A DNA stretch of 49,988 bases from an uncultured Eubacteriales bacterium (GCA_902785105.1 CACZXF010000046.1:1-49988); one strand, 5' to 3'; positions 31,480 through 40,365 are shown, counted from the stretch's first letter. Translations and numbers: made by a program. Notes: a model not told the origin generated them from the sequence alone.

Positions 31480-33076
31480 ATTCCTCCTCAAACTCCGGCA
31501 CGCGGCTCTCGAAGAGGACGGTGTCGCCGTGGTCGGTGATTTCTTCCAACAATTCGGAGGCGTCGTCCATGTCGTCCACGGCGTGGAGGTTGGAGCGGGA
31601 GAAGCCGGACTGTATCAGGCCCCGGCGCATGCCCCGCTGGCTGTTGCGCGCGCCGACGAGTATGACGGTGTCGGCGCAGTCGGTCATGACGGTGCCGAGG
31701 GCGTAGTTGACCTCGGTCTCCTGACTGCCCAGGCCGTTCATGCCGGGGGTCACGACGATGCGCCGGCCCGGCATCTGCGCCAGCACGCGGACGGCCTCGA
31801 AGGCGCCGTCGGGGTCCTCGTTCAGCGTGTCGTCGATGACGTTCAGGTCGTCCACGGTGAGCTGGAGGCGGTGCTCGATGGGCTCCAGCGCCTTCATGGC
31901 CTCGACGATGTCCTCCATGGGCACCTCCAGCTTTCGCGCCATGGCGGCGGCCAGCAGTATATTGCGGACGTTGTAGCTGCCCAGGAGCGGCGTGCGGCAC
32001 TGGGTCTTTTCACCGTCGCAGACGAGGGTGAAGGACGTGCCCCTGTCGGAATAGCTGATGGCCTCGGCCCGCATCCAGGCGTCGGCGCGGCGGTCCAGGC
32101 TGACGCGGCACTTGTCCTTCTTGCACATGGCGTAGAGCCGGTCGATGTAGTCGTCCCCGGTGCCGAACACCGCGAAGCCGCCCTCCTTGGGCAGGCCCTG
32201 TATCAGCTCGTATTTTGTGGAGGCGATATTTTCCAGCGAGCCGAAGGTATCCAGATGGCGGGGGCCGACGCTGGTCAGTATGCCGTATTTCGGGCGCACC
32301 AGCGTCACCAGCTCCTTGATGTCGCCCACGTGGGTCGCGCCCATCTCGGCGATGAACACCTCGTGGTCGTCGGTGAGGTCGTCATTGATGACGCGGGAGA
32401 TGCCCATGGCGGTGTTGAAGCTGGCCGGGGTGGCCAGGACGTTGTACTTCTTCGCCAGCATATCCCGCAGCATGAACTTCACGTTGGTCTTGCCGAAGCT
32501 GCCGGTGATGCCGATGGTGATGAGATTGGGGTGCTTGCGGATCTTCTGCTTCGCGGATTTGAAGAACCCCGCGTTCAGTTTCTGCTCGTAGGGGTTGATG
32601 ATCATGCCCGTCAGATGGACCAGATAGGGCATGGCGGCGAAGATGAAGTAGGGCGGTATGGTCAGCGCCCGCAGCAGCGCCGCGAAGAGCAGGCTGAGCG
32701 TCAGCAGCACCGCCGAAAACCGCCGGGCCCGCTGGGTCATCACGAAGGGCTTTTTCGCCGGGGCCGTGTAGTCCCGCCAGGCGATGAAGCCCGTCACCCC
32801 GGCGAACAGCAACAGCGCCAGCCAGCTCGCCACCGTCCGCCGAAATTCTTCCCCGTGGACGAACATCGACAGCAGTACCGGCATGTACAGGCTCATCAGC
32901 GCCGCCGCGAAGCCGATCACCACGTTTTCCCGGATGATGCGGTCCCGATTGCGGCCCAGCCAGTGGTCGTAGGTCGTCAGCTGGTAGCGGCCCATCTGCA
33001 ATACATGGATGTAGTGGACGGACGCGGCGCAGCTCATCAGCGCCACCACCACGATCTCCACAATGTTGAATAGCAT
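31478..33076 (-). CDS. Membrane-linked Mur ligase family protein (MurF-like)
   Basis: In this 532-residue protein, residues 1-165 or so hold four to five membrane segments. From about 170 on is a Mur ligase: ATP loop GITGSFGKTNVK (about 188-199), the central-domain EMGATHVGDI and HRLQ, and the C-terminal domain TPGMNGLG. The order of motifs and the missing MurF N-terminal substrate domain set it apart from housekeeping MurF. It probably adds an amino acid to a UDP-sugar-peptide or other wall precursor at the membrane. Which substrate is not evident. GGAGG precedes the ATG. It is monocistronic between a terminator and a repeat. Confidence 0.8.
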   Translation of the reverse strand: MLFNIVEIVVVALMSCAASVHYIHVLQMGRYQLTTYDHWLGRNRDRIIRENVVIGFAAALMSLYMPVLLSMFVHGEEFRRTVASWLALLLFAGVTGFIAWRDYTAPAKKPFVMTQRARRFSAVLLTLSLLFAALLRALTIPPYFIFAAMPYLVHLTGMIINPYEQKLNAGFFKSAKQKIRKHPNLITIGITGSFGKTNVKFMLRDMLAKKYNVLATPASFNTAMGISRVINDDLTDDHEVFIAEMGATHVGDIKELVTLVRPKYGILTSVGPRHLDTFGSLENIASTKYELIQGLPKEGGFAVFGTGDDYIDRLYAMCKKDKCRVSLDRRADAWMRAEAISYSDRGTSFTLVCDGEKTQCRTPLLGSYNVRNILLAAAMARKLEVPMEDIVEAMKALEPIEHRLQLTVDDLNVIDDTLNEDPDGAFEAVRVLAQMPGRRIVVTPGMNGLGSQETEVNYALGTVMTDCADTVILVGARNSQRGMRRGLIQSGFSRSNLHAVDDMDDASELLEEITDHGDTVLFESRVPEFEEE

Positions 33077-33094
33077 AGCGTCCTCCCTGGGATT

Positions 33095-33245
33095 GATAAA
33101 CGGGGATTTTTCGGGGCGTTACCCGCTCTTCTGTAGGGGCGGCGTTGCGGCGCCCGCCCGACAGAACATGCCGTCTTGCAGAGGGGCGGGCGCCGAAACG
33201 GCGCCCCTACAGGGATAGTTTGTCTCCTCGATAAGCTTCAATTAT
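33095..33245. repeat. A-type intergenic repeat, reversed orientation
   Basis: The left end is GATAAACGGGGATTTTTCGG; then the TGTAGGGGCGGCGTTGCGGC arm and the GGCGCCGAAACGGCGCC arm; the right end is GATAAGCTTCAATTAT. Confidence 0.85.
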
Positions 33246-33320
33246 ATTAAACAACCCTAACGATTATAATATATGACAGTTAGACGCGGTTTATGTGGAA
33301 AAAGTTGCCTGAAACCTTTA

Positions 33321-33809
33321 TCACTCGGTGACGAGGAAGGGATCGTTTTCCGGATGAGCCTCGGGGAGGTGTTCGAGGGCCATGATGAGGGCGTCCTCGG
33401 TGTTTTCGTAGTAGCGCTTGCGGAAGCCCACGTCGATGAAGCCGAGCTTGTGGTAGAGGCCCTGGGCGGCTTTGTTGGAGCGGCGGACCTCTAAGGTCAT
33501 CCAGTTCATGCCGCTATCGGCGGCGAGCTGTATGAGGCCGCGGGTGACCATTTCGCCGTAGCCCATGCCGCGCCGGTCGCCGCGGACGGCGATGTTGGTG
33601 ATGTGGCCCTCGTCCAGCACGAACCACACCCCAGCGTAGGCGATGGCGACGCCGTCCTCCCGCACCACCATGTAGCGGGCGCAGGCGTTTTCGGTGACCT
33701 CGTCATAGAAGGATTTCAGCGACCAGGGGGTCTTGAAGCACTCCACCTCGATGGCGTGGACGGCTTCCACGTCGTCCACGGTCATCAGTCCCATGGTAAT
33801 CTCGCTCAT
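33321..33809 (-). CDS. rimI: Ribosomal-protein-alanine N-acetyltransferase
   Basis: The 162-residue GNAT-fold protein matches RimI: IEVECFKTPWSLKSFYDEV, YAGVWFVLDEGHITNIAV, RRGMGYGEMV (acetyl-CoA loop) and LEVRRSNKAAQGLYHKLGF with GFRKRYYENTEDALIM. It acetylates the N-terminal alanine of ribosomal protein S18 in known cases. It overlaps tsaB by 4 bases (ATGA), the common tsaE-tsaB-rimI arrangement. A longer upstream reading was rejected because it is out of step with tsaB coupling. Confidence 0.92.
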   Translation of the reverse strand: MSEITMGLMTVDDVEAVHAIEVECFKTPWSLKSFYDEVTENACARYMVVREDGVAIAYAGVWFVLDEGHITNIAVRGDRRGMGYGEMVTRGLIQLAADSGMNWMTLEVRRSNKAAQGLYHKLGFIDVGFRKRYYENTEDALIMALEHLPEAHPENDPFLVTE

Positions 33810-34543
33810 TTTGCCTTTTGCTCCTCCCTCTGACGCTTCAGTGATTTGGTGTGGTCCCGCCCTGCCGCGCGCTCTCGCTCGGCCTGGGGAGCGCGGAGAT
33901 AGATGGGGGTCAATTGATGGGGCGGCATCCACTCATTTTGGCGGGCTTCCGCCAGCACGCAGGCCGCGTCGGCGCGGAGATGCATCAGGTTGACCGGGGC
34001 CAGTATGGCGCGGTTACCGAGGGTTTCTTTGACTTTTGAACCGTGGACGGGCACGCCGTCGCCGACAAAGGACAGGCGGCGGCCTGAGGGGAGCATTGCC
34101 ATAAAGTCAGTCAAGGGGCGGGCGTCGGGGGCGATGATTTCGGCGGGCAGGCCGTCTTTCATGTCATAGGCGGCGCAGTAGACCTGTCCCCGGCGGGCGT
34201 CCAGTATGGGGCAGCAGAGGCCGTCGAAGCCATAGAAATTCATGGCTAAGGTCTCCAGTGCGTTCACCCGCGCACAGGGCTTGCCCACCGCGTGGGCCAG
34301 TCCCTTGACAGCACAGACGCCCAGGCGCACGCCGGTGAAGGAGCCGGGGCCGGCCACGGAGACGAAGCAGTCCATGTCGGCGCAGGTGAGGTTCGACGCG
34401 GAGAGCGCCTCGTCCACGGCGGGCATGATGGTCTCCGAGTGGGTCAGGCCCTGATTCATCTCGATGAGGCAGGTCACCTTCCCGTCATCCATCACCGCGC
34501 AGCCCGCCACGGGGCCGGAGGTATCGATCGCCAGCAGCTTCAT
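33806..34543 (-). CDS. tsaB: tRNA t6A biosynthesis protein TsaB
   Basis: The 245-residue protein matches TsaB: MKLLAIDTSGPVAGCAV, LTHSETIMPAVDEAL, FVSVAGPGSFTGVRLGVCAVKGLA and LDARRGQVYCA. It is the non-catalytic partner of TsaD in making N6-threonylcarbamoyladenosine at tRNA position 37. GGGAGG lies 8 bases before the ATG. It overlaps tsaE upstream and rimI downstream by 4 bases each. A charged C-terminal tail (RERAAGRDHTKSLKRQREEQ) is present. TsaC/Sua5 is at 43.4 kb; TsaD is not in the window. Confidence 0.94.
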   Translation of the reverse strand: MKLLAIDTSGPVAGCAVMDDGKVTCLIEMNQGLTHSETIMPAVDEALSASNLTCADMDCFVSVAGPGSFTGVRLGVCAVKGLAHAVGKPCARVNALETLAMNFYGFDGLCCPILDARRGQVYCAAYDMKDGLPAEIIAPDARPLTDFMAMLPSGRRLSFVGDGVPVHGSKVKETLGNRAILAPVNLMHLRADAACVLAEARQNEWMPPHQLTPIYLRAPQAERERAAGRDHTKSLKRQREEQKAK

Positions 34544-35010
34544 GCGTCCGCCTCCCAATCCGACAGCGCCGCCGGGTCGAAGCCCGCGACGCCGAAATTA
34601 TCAATCTCAATCAAGCGAGTCTGGTCGTCCCCCGCCCGGTCCATGTGGATCTCCAGGGCCGGTTCCGGGGCCAGGTCCGCCATCTGCGGCCATTCCACGA
34701 TGGCCACGCCGTCGCCGCCGATGAATTCATCCAGACCGGCGGCAAAGTATTCGTCCGGGTCGGCGATGCGATAGAGGTCGAAGTGATAGACCTTCGCGCC
34801 GCCCTTTCCCTCATAGGGCAGCAGGAGCGTAAATGTGGGGCTGGGCATGGGTCCCTCCACCCCCAGCCCCCGCGCGATGCCCCGAGCCAGCACCGATTTG
34901 CCGGCCCCGAGGTCGCCGTAGAGCAGCACCGCGTCCCCCGCCCGCAGCATGGGCGCGAGACGCCGCGCAAAGTTCATGGTATCCGCTTCCGAGCGGGTCA
35001 GATAGTGCAT
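34540..35010 (-). CDS. tsaE: tRNA t6A biosynthesis ATPase TsaE
   Basis: The 156-residue P-loop protein has Walker A YGDLGAGKSVLARG, switch-like SPTFTLLLPYEG, and HFDLYRIADPDEYFAAGLDEF with the WP motif in IVEWPQMAD, all typical of TsaE. It hydrolyses ATP to cycle the TsaB-TsaD complex. AAAGGA lies 9 bases before the ATG. A 68-codon upstream extension is encoded by the B-type repeat and was rejected. It is the first gene of the tsaE-tsaB-rimI operon. Confidence 0.93.
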   Translation of the reverse strand: MHYLTRSEADTMNFARRLAPMLRAGDAVLLYGDLGAGKSVLARGIARGLGVEGPMPSPTFTLLLPYEGKGGAKVYHFDLYRIADPDEYFAAGLDEFIGGDGVAIVEWPQMADLAPEPALEIHMDRAGDDQTRLIEIDNFGVAGFDPAALSDWEADA

Positions 35011-35036
35011 AGTGTCAGTCCTTTGTTTGGTTTCAT

Positions 35037-35220
35037 CGGTAAACAGGGAATTATCGAGATGTTTGTTCGAGACCACCTCATCCGCCCTCACGGGCACCTT
35101 CCCCTCAAGGGGAAGGCAGGGGCTGGGAACGGCGGGCCTAAAAGCCTTCCCCTTGAGGGGAAGGTGGCGCGAAGCGCCGGATGAGGTGAAATCCCGTGTC
35201 CCGACAACTTCCAATTTGTC
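35037..35220. repeat. B-type intergenic repeat, full
   Basis: The left end is GTAAACAGGGAATTATCG, then the CACCTCATCCGCCCTCACGG arm and both CCTTCCCC palindromes. The second arm is the GGCGCGAAGCGCC variant, and the right end is CCCGACAACTTCCAATTTGTC. Confidence 0.87.
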
Positions 35221-35249
35221 GAAGTCGTTGAATTATCCCTCGTTTTGCA

Positions 35250-35903
35250 TCAGTCCTCCAGCCGCTGCAATGAGGCCATGGAGACGGAGGCCACGTTCAG
35301 GAAGCCCTGGTCGGAGACGCCGTTGTAGTTGAGGGACAGGAAATAGCCGTTCTCGCCCGGCGTGACGACGGACATGGTGCCGTCGTGGAAGTATATGAGG
35401 GCGTCGATGCCGTTGATCTTCGTCAGGGATGCGCCTTCATACAGCTTATCGACGACGGTCTTCAGGTCCTCCAGCGTCGCGTCCTCGCCAATGGAGGCAT
35501 ACTGCACCGTGATGGCATAGGACTCGTCGGCATCGGTGAACAGGTCGATCAGGCCGTCGTCCACCTGCTGCTGCGTCATGAGGGATTGGCTCATGGCATC
35601 GGGCACCCAGAAGCGGAAATTGTAATCGTCATAGGCGTAGAAGCCGCCCTCAATGCCCATCATGTTGACCAGCGGGGCAAAATCCGCCCATTCTATGCCA
35701 TTGCCTTGCCCGGCGCTCTCGTTCGCCTCGTCTTCTTCCTTCACGCCAAAGGCCCCCAGCTTTGAATTGCTATAGGCCAGGGCCGTCAGGCCGTTCAACA
35801 ACATCATCATCGCCAGCAGCACGAGCAACAGCTTCTTCAGTTTGGTTTTCCCCTTTTCATGGTCTGTAATGCGGAGTGTATGCGTGTTCAGTTGAGAAAT
35901 CAT
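35250..35903 (-). CDS. Secreted or membrane-anchored hypothetical protein
   Basis: The 217-residue protein has a hydrophobic export signal (KKLLLVLLAMMMLLNGLTALA) preceded by 21 residues if the ATG at 35903 is used. An alternative CTG at 35840, after AAGGGGA, would give a conventional signal peptide; I cannot decide between them. The mature part has no motif I recognise, but regular beta-rich text (ALIYFHDGTMSVVTPGENGYFLSLNYNG). It starts 7 bases after the galK stop and may be co-transcribed with it. Function is unknown. Confidence 0.65.
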   Translation of the reverse strand: MISQLNTHTLRITDHEKGKTKLKKLLLVLLAMMMLLNGLTALAYSNSKLGAFGVKEEDEANESAGQGNGIEWADFAPLVNMMGIEGGFYAYDDYNFRFWVPDAMSQSLMTQQQVDDGLIDLFTDADESYAITVQYASIGEDATLEDLKTVVDKLYEGASLTKINGIDALIYFHDGTMSVVTPGENGYFLSLNYNGVSDQGFLNVASVSMASLQRLED

Positions 35904-35910
35904 TTGTTCA

Positions 35911-37158
35911 TCAGTCGAGCTTCACCACGCCCTCCGGCCTTATGGCCAGCACGGTGGTGGCCTTTTCGCCGAAGACGCCGTCCATGGTCTGACGATAGGT
36001 CTCCAGCATGTCGAAGGGCACGAAGGCCAGTATGGTGCCGGCGAAGCCGCCGCCGTGGATGCGCCACGCGCCCTTGCCTTCGAGCATACGCCGGCTCATC
36101 TCCAGCGCCAGGGGCATTTCCTGGTTGTCGCTGGCGGGGACGTTGAGGTTTTGCAGCAGTTTCCAGCTGCTCTCGCCGGAACCGATGACGGCCTTGAAGA
36201 AGCCCTGGAGGTCGTCGGCCTTCAGCGCCTTCACGGCGTCCTCCACCCGGCGGGTCTCGTCCACATAGTGGAAGGCGCGGAGGATGGCGCGGTCCTTGAC
36301 TTTATTTTTGAGCTTCGGCAGCGCGGACATCAGCTCCTCCGGGGTGACGTCGCAGAGCAGCTCCCGGCCCATGGCCTTCGCCACGGACTTCATCTCGGCG
36401 GGGATGGCGGCGTAATCGGCGGTGAGGTTGCCGTGGTCGCCGCCGGCGGACACCACGCACACCGCGTAGCCCTTCGCGCCGAAATCATAGGGGATGGACT
36501 CCACACTGGCCGGGCTGACGGCGAAGTCCATGGTCACCAGGCCGCCCACGGCGGAGGCCGACTGGTCCAGCAGGCCGCTGGGCTTGCCGAAGAAGGCGTT
36601 CTCGGCGAACTGGGAGATGCGGGCATTTTCCTTGGCGTCCACGGTCCAGCCGTTGTAGAGGGCGTCGAAGGCCGCCACCAGCATGACCTCGAAGGCCGCG
36701 GAGGACGACAGGCCGCTGCCCTTGAACACCGTCGAAGTGGCGCAAGCGTCGAAGCCGCCCACCTTGTAGCCGAGCTGGCTGAGCTTCGCCGCCACGCCGC
36801 GGATCAGGGCGAAGGTGGATTCCTTCTCGTCCTCGTGGACGGTGAGGTCGGCAACGTCCACCTCGAAGGGCTTGTCGTAGCCCGCCGAGTAGAGCTTCAC
36901 GATGGTGTCCCCGCGGGGCGCGATGGCCGCCACCGTGTCCAGATTCACCGACGCCGCCAGCACCTTGCCGTTCTGGTGGTCGGTGTGGTTGCCCACGACC
37001 TCCGTGCGGCCCGGCGCGGAGACGAACATCTCCGGCTCCCGGCCGAACTTCTCCCGGAAGGTCTGGGCAAGGCCCTCGTAGCGCGCCGTCTGGTCCACGC
37101 CCGCGTACAGCGCGTTCATCCGCGCCGCGTTCTTCTCCAAAAGCTTCTTCACATCCAT
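35911..37158 (-). CDS. galK: Galactokinase
   Basis: The 415-residue GHMP kinase has galactokinase signature GRTEVVGNHTDHQNG (about 51-65), ATP motif GSGLSSSAAFEV (about 147-158), GLLDQSASAVGG and C-terminal GGGFAGTILAFV. It phosphorylates galactose at C1 in the Leloir pathway; galT, the next enzyme, is read divergently. GGGGAGG lies about 10 bases before the ATG, and a sigma-A promoter lies 40-70 bases upstream. A secreted hypothetical follows after 7 bases. Confidence 0.96.
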   Translation of the reverse strand: MDVKKLLEKNAARMNALYAGVDQTARYEGLAQTFREKFGREPEMFVSAPGRTEVVGNHTDHQNGKVLAASVNLDTVAAIAPRGDTIVKLYSAGYDKPFEVDVADLTVHEDEKESTFALIRGVAAKLSQLGYKVGGFDACATSTVFKGSGLSSSAAFEVMLVAAFDALYNGWTVDAKENARISQFAENAFFGKPSGLLDQSASAVGGLVTMDFAVSPASVESIPYDFGAKGYAVCVVSAGGDHGNLTADYAAIPAEMKSVAKAMGRELLCDVTPEELMSALPKLKNKVKDRAILRAFHYVDETRRVEDAVKALKADDLQGFFKAVIGSGESSWKLLQNLNVPASDNQEMPLALEMSRRMLEGKGAWRIHGGGFAGTILAFVPFDMLETYRQTMDGVFGEKATTVLAIRPEGVVKLD

Positions 37159-37196
37159 TATGGTTTACCTCCCCGCAGGTATAAATTTCTGATTCT

Positions 37197-37225
37197 ATTT
37201 TATACCATCTCCGCCGCTTTCGCAA
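37197..37225 (-). promoter_or_regulatory. Sigma-A type promoter for galK
   Basis: On the minus strand: TTGCGA, 17 bases, TAAAAT (within TATAAAAT). It lies about 40 bases before the galK ATG. Confidence 0.6.
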
Positions 37226-37250
37226 GAGATACGCAAAAAAAGTCCCGCTG

Positions 37251-37267
37251 ATGCAACATATTTGCAT
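37251..37267. promoter_or_regulatory. Candidate operator between galK and galT
   Basis: The perfect inverted repeat ATGCAA-CATAT-TTGCAT touches the -35 box of the galT promoter and lies about 25 bases upstream of the galK -35. It is a plausible site for a repressor acting on both genes. Confidence 0.45.
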
Positions 37268-37295
37268 TGACAGGGGAAGGAAAAACGGGGATAAT
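37267..37295 (+). promoter_or_regulatory. Sigma-A type promoter for galT
   Basis: A perfect TTGACA, 17 bases, GATAAT. It is about 200 bases before galT, with a B-type repeat in the leader. Confidence 0.75.
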
Positions 37296-37327
37296 TGTAA
37301 GTAACAGATTATTATGGGGGCTGTGCG

Positions 37328-37460
37328 GTAAACGGGGATTTATCGGGGTGTGCGTTCGAGTCCACCTCATCCGCCCTCACGGGCACCTTCCCCTCAAGGG
37401 GAAGGCAAGGGGTTAAGAACGGTGGCCCCAAAAGCCTTCCCCTTGAGGGGAAGGTGCCCC
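37328..37460. repeat. B-type intergenic repeat, right end missing
   Basis: The left end is GTAAACGGGGATTTATCGGG, then the CACCTCATCCGCCCTCACGG arm and both palindromes. It stops at GAAGGTGCCCC without the second CCTCATCCG arm or right end. It would be transcribed as part of the galT leader. Confidence 0.83.
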
Positions 37461-37491
37461 CGCACCGCCTCAAAAGCAAAGAGGTGTTTAC

Positions 37492-39027
37492 ATGAAACCC
37501 ACCGCCACTGAGAGCATCTATCGTCTGGCTGACTTTGCCGTGGAGAAGGGGCTGGTCGCGGCCATCGACCGGACCTATACCATCAACCGCCTTCTGGAAA
37601 TCATGGGCATGGACGCGCCGGAGGAGATCGACTACGTTTCCCAGCCCGCGCCGGAGACGGCCACGGCCATCCTTGAAAATCTGTGCGACCATGCCGTGGA
37701 ATCCGGCATCCTCCAGGACAGCGGCGAGCGGCGCGACCTGTTTTCTGGGAAGCTGATGGGCGCGGTGACGCCCCACCCGGCGATGGTCCGGGAAAAGTTC
37801 AACCTGCTCAAGAGCAGCCTGGGGCCGAAGGAGGCTGTGAAGTGGTTCTATCAGCTCTGCCGGGATGTGGACTACATCAAGGTGGACCGCATCGCGAAGA
37901 ACGCCCGGTTCTTTGCCGACTCCCCCGCGGGCAAGCTGGAGATCACCATCAATCTGTCCAAGCCTGAGAAGGACCCCCGGGACATCGCCGCCCAGCGCAG
38001 CATGAAGCAGACGGCCTATCCGAAGTGTATGCTGTGCATCGAGAATCCGGGCTACGCGGGCCGTCCCGGCTTCCCGGCGCGGCAGAACCACCGGGTCATC
38101 CCGCTGTCGCTGGCGGGCAAGCCCTGGTATTTGCAGTATTCGCCCTATCTGTATTACAACGAGCACTGCATCGTGTTCAACCATGAGCATATCCCCATGA
38201 AGATCGACCGGGGCACCTTCGAGCGGCTGTTCGACTTCGTGGAGCAGTTCCCGCACTACTTCCTGGGCTCCAACGCCGACCTGCCCATCGTAGGCGGCTC
38301 CATACTTTCCCACGACCACTTCCAGGGCGGCAACCATCGCTTCCCCATGGATGAGGCGGGGGTCCGCATCGCGCTGAAAGCCCCGGTGGCGGGTGTCAGT
38401 GCCCACGTGGCCGACTGGCCCATGACCTGCGTGGTGCTGGAGGGCGACGACCGGGCGGCGCTGGTGGAGCTGGCCGATGAGATGCTGTTAAAATGGCGCG
38501 GCTGGTCCGACCCGGCCTGCGAAATTTACGCCGAGACCGACGGCACGCCCCACAACACCATCACCCCCATCGCCCACAAGACGGAGACCGGCTACCGGCT
38601 GGCGCTGGTGCTGCGCAACAACCGCACCTCCGAGGAGAACCCGCTGGGCATCTTCCATCCCCACGCCGACCTGCACCACGTCAAGAAGGAGAACATCGGC
38701 CTGATCGAGGTCATGGGCCTGTTCATCCTCCCCGGACGCCTGCTGACCGAGCTGGACGGCCTCAAGGCATATCTCACCGGCGCGCGTTCCATCGACGACG
38801 CCCCCGCCGCGGGCGACGCGCTGGAAAAGCACTATGCGTGGGTTCAGGACATCGTCGCCCGCTGCGGCGCGTCCATGACCGCCGACGAGGCCGACGCCGT
38901 CCTCCGCGAGGAACTGGCCGTCAAGTGCGCCCGCGTCCTCTCCGATGCCGGCGTCTACAAGCAGACTCCCGAGGGCGATGCCGGGGTGGTCCGGTTCCTG
39001 GAGAGTTTGGGATACAGCGCGAAATAA
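37492..39027 (+). CDS. galT: Galactose-1-phosphate uridylyltransferase, family 2
   Basis: The 511-residue protein has the length and text of the Firmicutes GalT family 2: LMGAVTPHPAMVREKF, CMLCIENPGYAGR, YNEHCIVFNHEHIPMKI, and the nucleophile region GGSILSHDHFQGGNHRFPM. It exchanges UMP between UDP-glucose and galactose-1-phosphate. AAAGAGGTG lies about 7 bases before the ATG. It diverges from galK with its own promoter and a possible shared operator. A repeat follows directly; no simple terminator is seen. Confidence 0.95.
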   Translation: MKPTATESIYRLADFAVEKGLVAAIDRTYTINRLLEIMGMDAPEEIDYVSQPAPETATAILENLCDHAVESGILQDSGERRDLFSGKLMGAVTPHPAMVREKFNLLKSSLGPKEAVKWFYQLCRDVDYIKVDRIAKNARFFADSPAGKLEITINLSKPEKDPRDIAAQRSMKQTAYPKCMLCIENPGYAGRPGFPARQNHRVIPLSLAGKPWYLQYSPYLYYNEHCIVFNHEHIPMKIDRGTFERLFDFVEQFPHYFLGSNADLPIVGGSILSHDHFQGGNHRFPMDEAGVRIALKAPVAGVSAHVADWPMTCVVLEGDDRAALVELADEMLLKWRGWSDPACEIYAETDGTPHNTITPIAHKTETGYRLALVLRNNRTSEENPLGIFHPHADLHHVKKENIGLIEVMGLFILPGRLLTELDGLKAYLTGARSIDDAPAAGDALEKHYAWVQDIVARCGASMTADEADAVLREELAVKCARVLSDAGVYKQTPEGDAGVVRFLESLGYSAK

Positions 39028-39042
39028 GCGTTTGCTTAGAGC

Positions 39043-39260
39043 GATAAACAGGGATTTGTCGGGGAGTTTGTTCGAGACCACCTCATCCGCCCTCACGGGC
39101 ACCTTCCCCTCAAGGGGAAGGCAAGGAGTTAAGAACGGTGGCCCCAAAAGCCTTCCCCTTGAGGGGAAGGTGCCCCCAAAAGCCTTCCCCTTGAGGGGAA
39201 GGTGCCCCGAAGGGGCGGATGAGGTGGATTCCCGCTCACCTCTGCAAATTCCAATTTATC
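39043..39260. repeat. B-type intergenic repeat with internal tandem duplication
   Basis: The ends are GATAAACAGGGATTTGTCGG and GCAAATTCCAATTTATC. A 32-base unit containing the CCTTCCCCTTGAGGGGAAGG palindrome is tandemly doubled at 39142-39173 and 39174-39205. Confidence 0.87.
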
Positions 39261-39269
39261 AGCAAATCA

Positions 39270-40334
39270 TCATTCCCTTCCGGGAAACACCTCTATCTCC
39301 CGCACATCCTGGGGGCAGTGCTCCAGCAATCCGAAGATCCATTTTTTGACGACGGTTTTGGTTTCGATCTCCCGCCATTTTTGGGCGGCGGGGGCGTTCA
39401 GCAGCCGTTCACATTCGGCATTTGTCAGCTCCGACGACATGACCTTTTCAAAGGCGTCGGCGAACCATTCCACGGCCTCATCATCAGCTTCATATTTTGT
39501 CCCCGCCAGCGTGCCCCGGCCCATGCCCTCCGCAAGCGCCATCACACTGGCCATCATGTCCTGCCGAGTTGGTTCGTCATACAGGGGAATCACCTGCCAG
39601 TGAAAGTCCGAATCCTTGACCTCCAGAAGTCCCGCCCAGCCGGGATAGGCGTGGGGCTGGCCCACGGTGATCTGCTGGAGGCCGTCCAGCTTCACGGCGG
39701 CAAAGCCGTGGTCATGACCGCAGAGGTACAGGCCGACGCCGTCCAGAACCTTCGAAAGAGCCTCCGCGCCGGGGGTCCGTGTCCAGCGTTCCTCGGGGAT
39801 TATGGGGTGGTGGCCGCAGGCGACGACGGGCGTTCCCGGCGGCAGGGCGGACAGCGTTTCTTTAACCCACGCGCAGGTAGAAGGGTCTATGCCGCCCAGG
39901 GGCGCGACGTGGCCCGGCATGTCGTTGGTATCCAGCAGCAGCAGGCAGGTGCCGCCATCGGTGAGCACGGCGCAGCTCCCCGAGGCGCTGTCCCTGGCAA
40001 AGGCGCTGTTCCAGCCGTAGTCGGCATACAGGTCAATGAAATCGGAGATTTTTAGCGTAACGTCGTGGTTTCCCGGTATGATATAGCAGGGCACGTCTAT
40101 AGAGCTAAGAAATTCAAGTACCTGGGCGTGTTCCTCGTCGTGGGCGTTGTTCGTGCTGTCGCCCAGCAGGAGCAGGGCGTCCACATGCGCCGACGCCGCC
40201 CGCAATGCCTCCAGTGCCGCCTGGTGTGCTTCCCCGTCCCCGGTCAGATGCAGGTCCGAGGTGACCAGAAAGGTCTCGGCCAGGCCGGTCAGGCAGAAAA
40301 GAAGAGCCAGGGAAATACAAAGCGTTCTATACAC
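39270..40334 (-). CDS. Exported calcineurin-like metallophosphoesterase
   Basis: The 354-residue protein has an N-terminal signal segment (about 1-18) and the metallophosphoesterase motifs in order: SDLHL (DxH), GDSTNN (GDxx), GNHD, CGHHP and GHDHG. The fold hydrolyses phosphate esters with two metal ions; an extracytoplasmic location follows from the signal. The substrate is unknown. The start is GTG at 40334, preceded by AAAGGCGG; upstream in-frame sequence comes from the A-type repeat. It is monocistronic between two repeats. Confidence 0.85.
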   Translation of the reverse strand: MYRTLCISLALLFCLTGLAETFLVTSDLHLTGDGEAHQAALEALRAASAHVDALLLLGDSTNNAHDEEHAQVLEFLSSIDVPCYIIPGNHDVTLKISDFIDLYADYGWNSAFARDSASGSCAVLTDGGTCLLLLDTNDMPGHVAPLGGIDPSTCAWVKETLSALPPGTPVVACGHHPIIPEERWTRTPGAEALSKVLDGVGLYLCGHDHGFAAVKLDGLQQITVGQPHAYPGWAGLLEVKDSDFHWQVIPLYDEPTRQDMMASVMALAEGMGRGTLAGTKYEADDEAVEWFADAFEKVMSSELTNAECERLLNAPAAQKWREIETKTVVKKWIFGLLEHCPQDVREIEVFPGRE

Positions 40335-40365
40335 AGACACACCGCCTTTCGGGGATTCAGTTGTA

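Noticed and set aside
33255-33275. TATAAT-like boxes on both strands near 33260 as promoters
   Set aside because: No -35 partner at a suitable distance on either strand and no gene close downstream on the plus strand; the minus-strand gene is 180 bases away behind a repeat.
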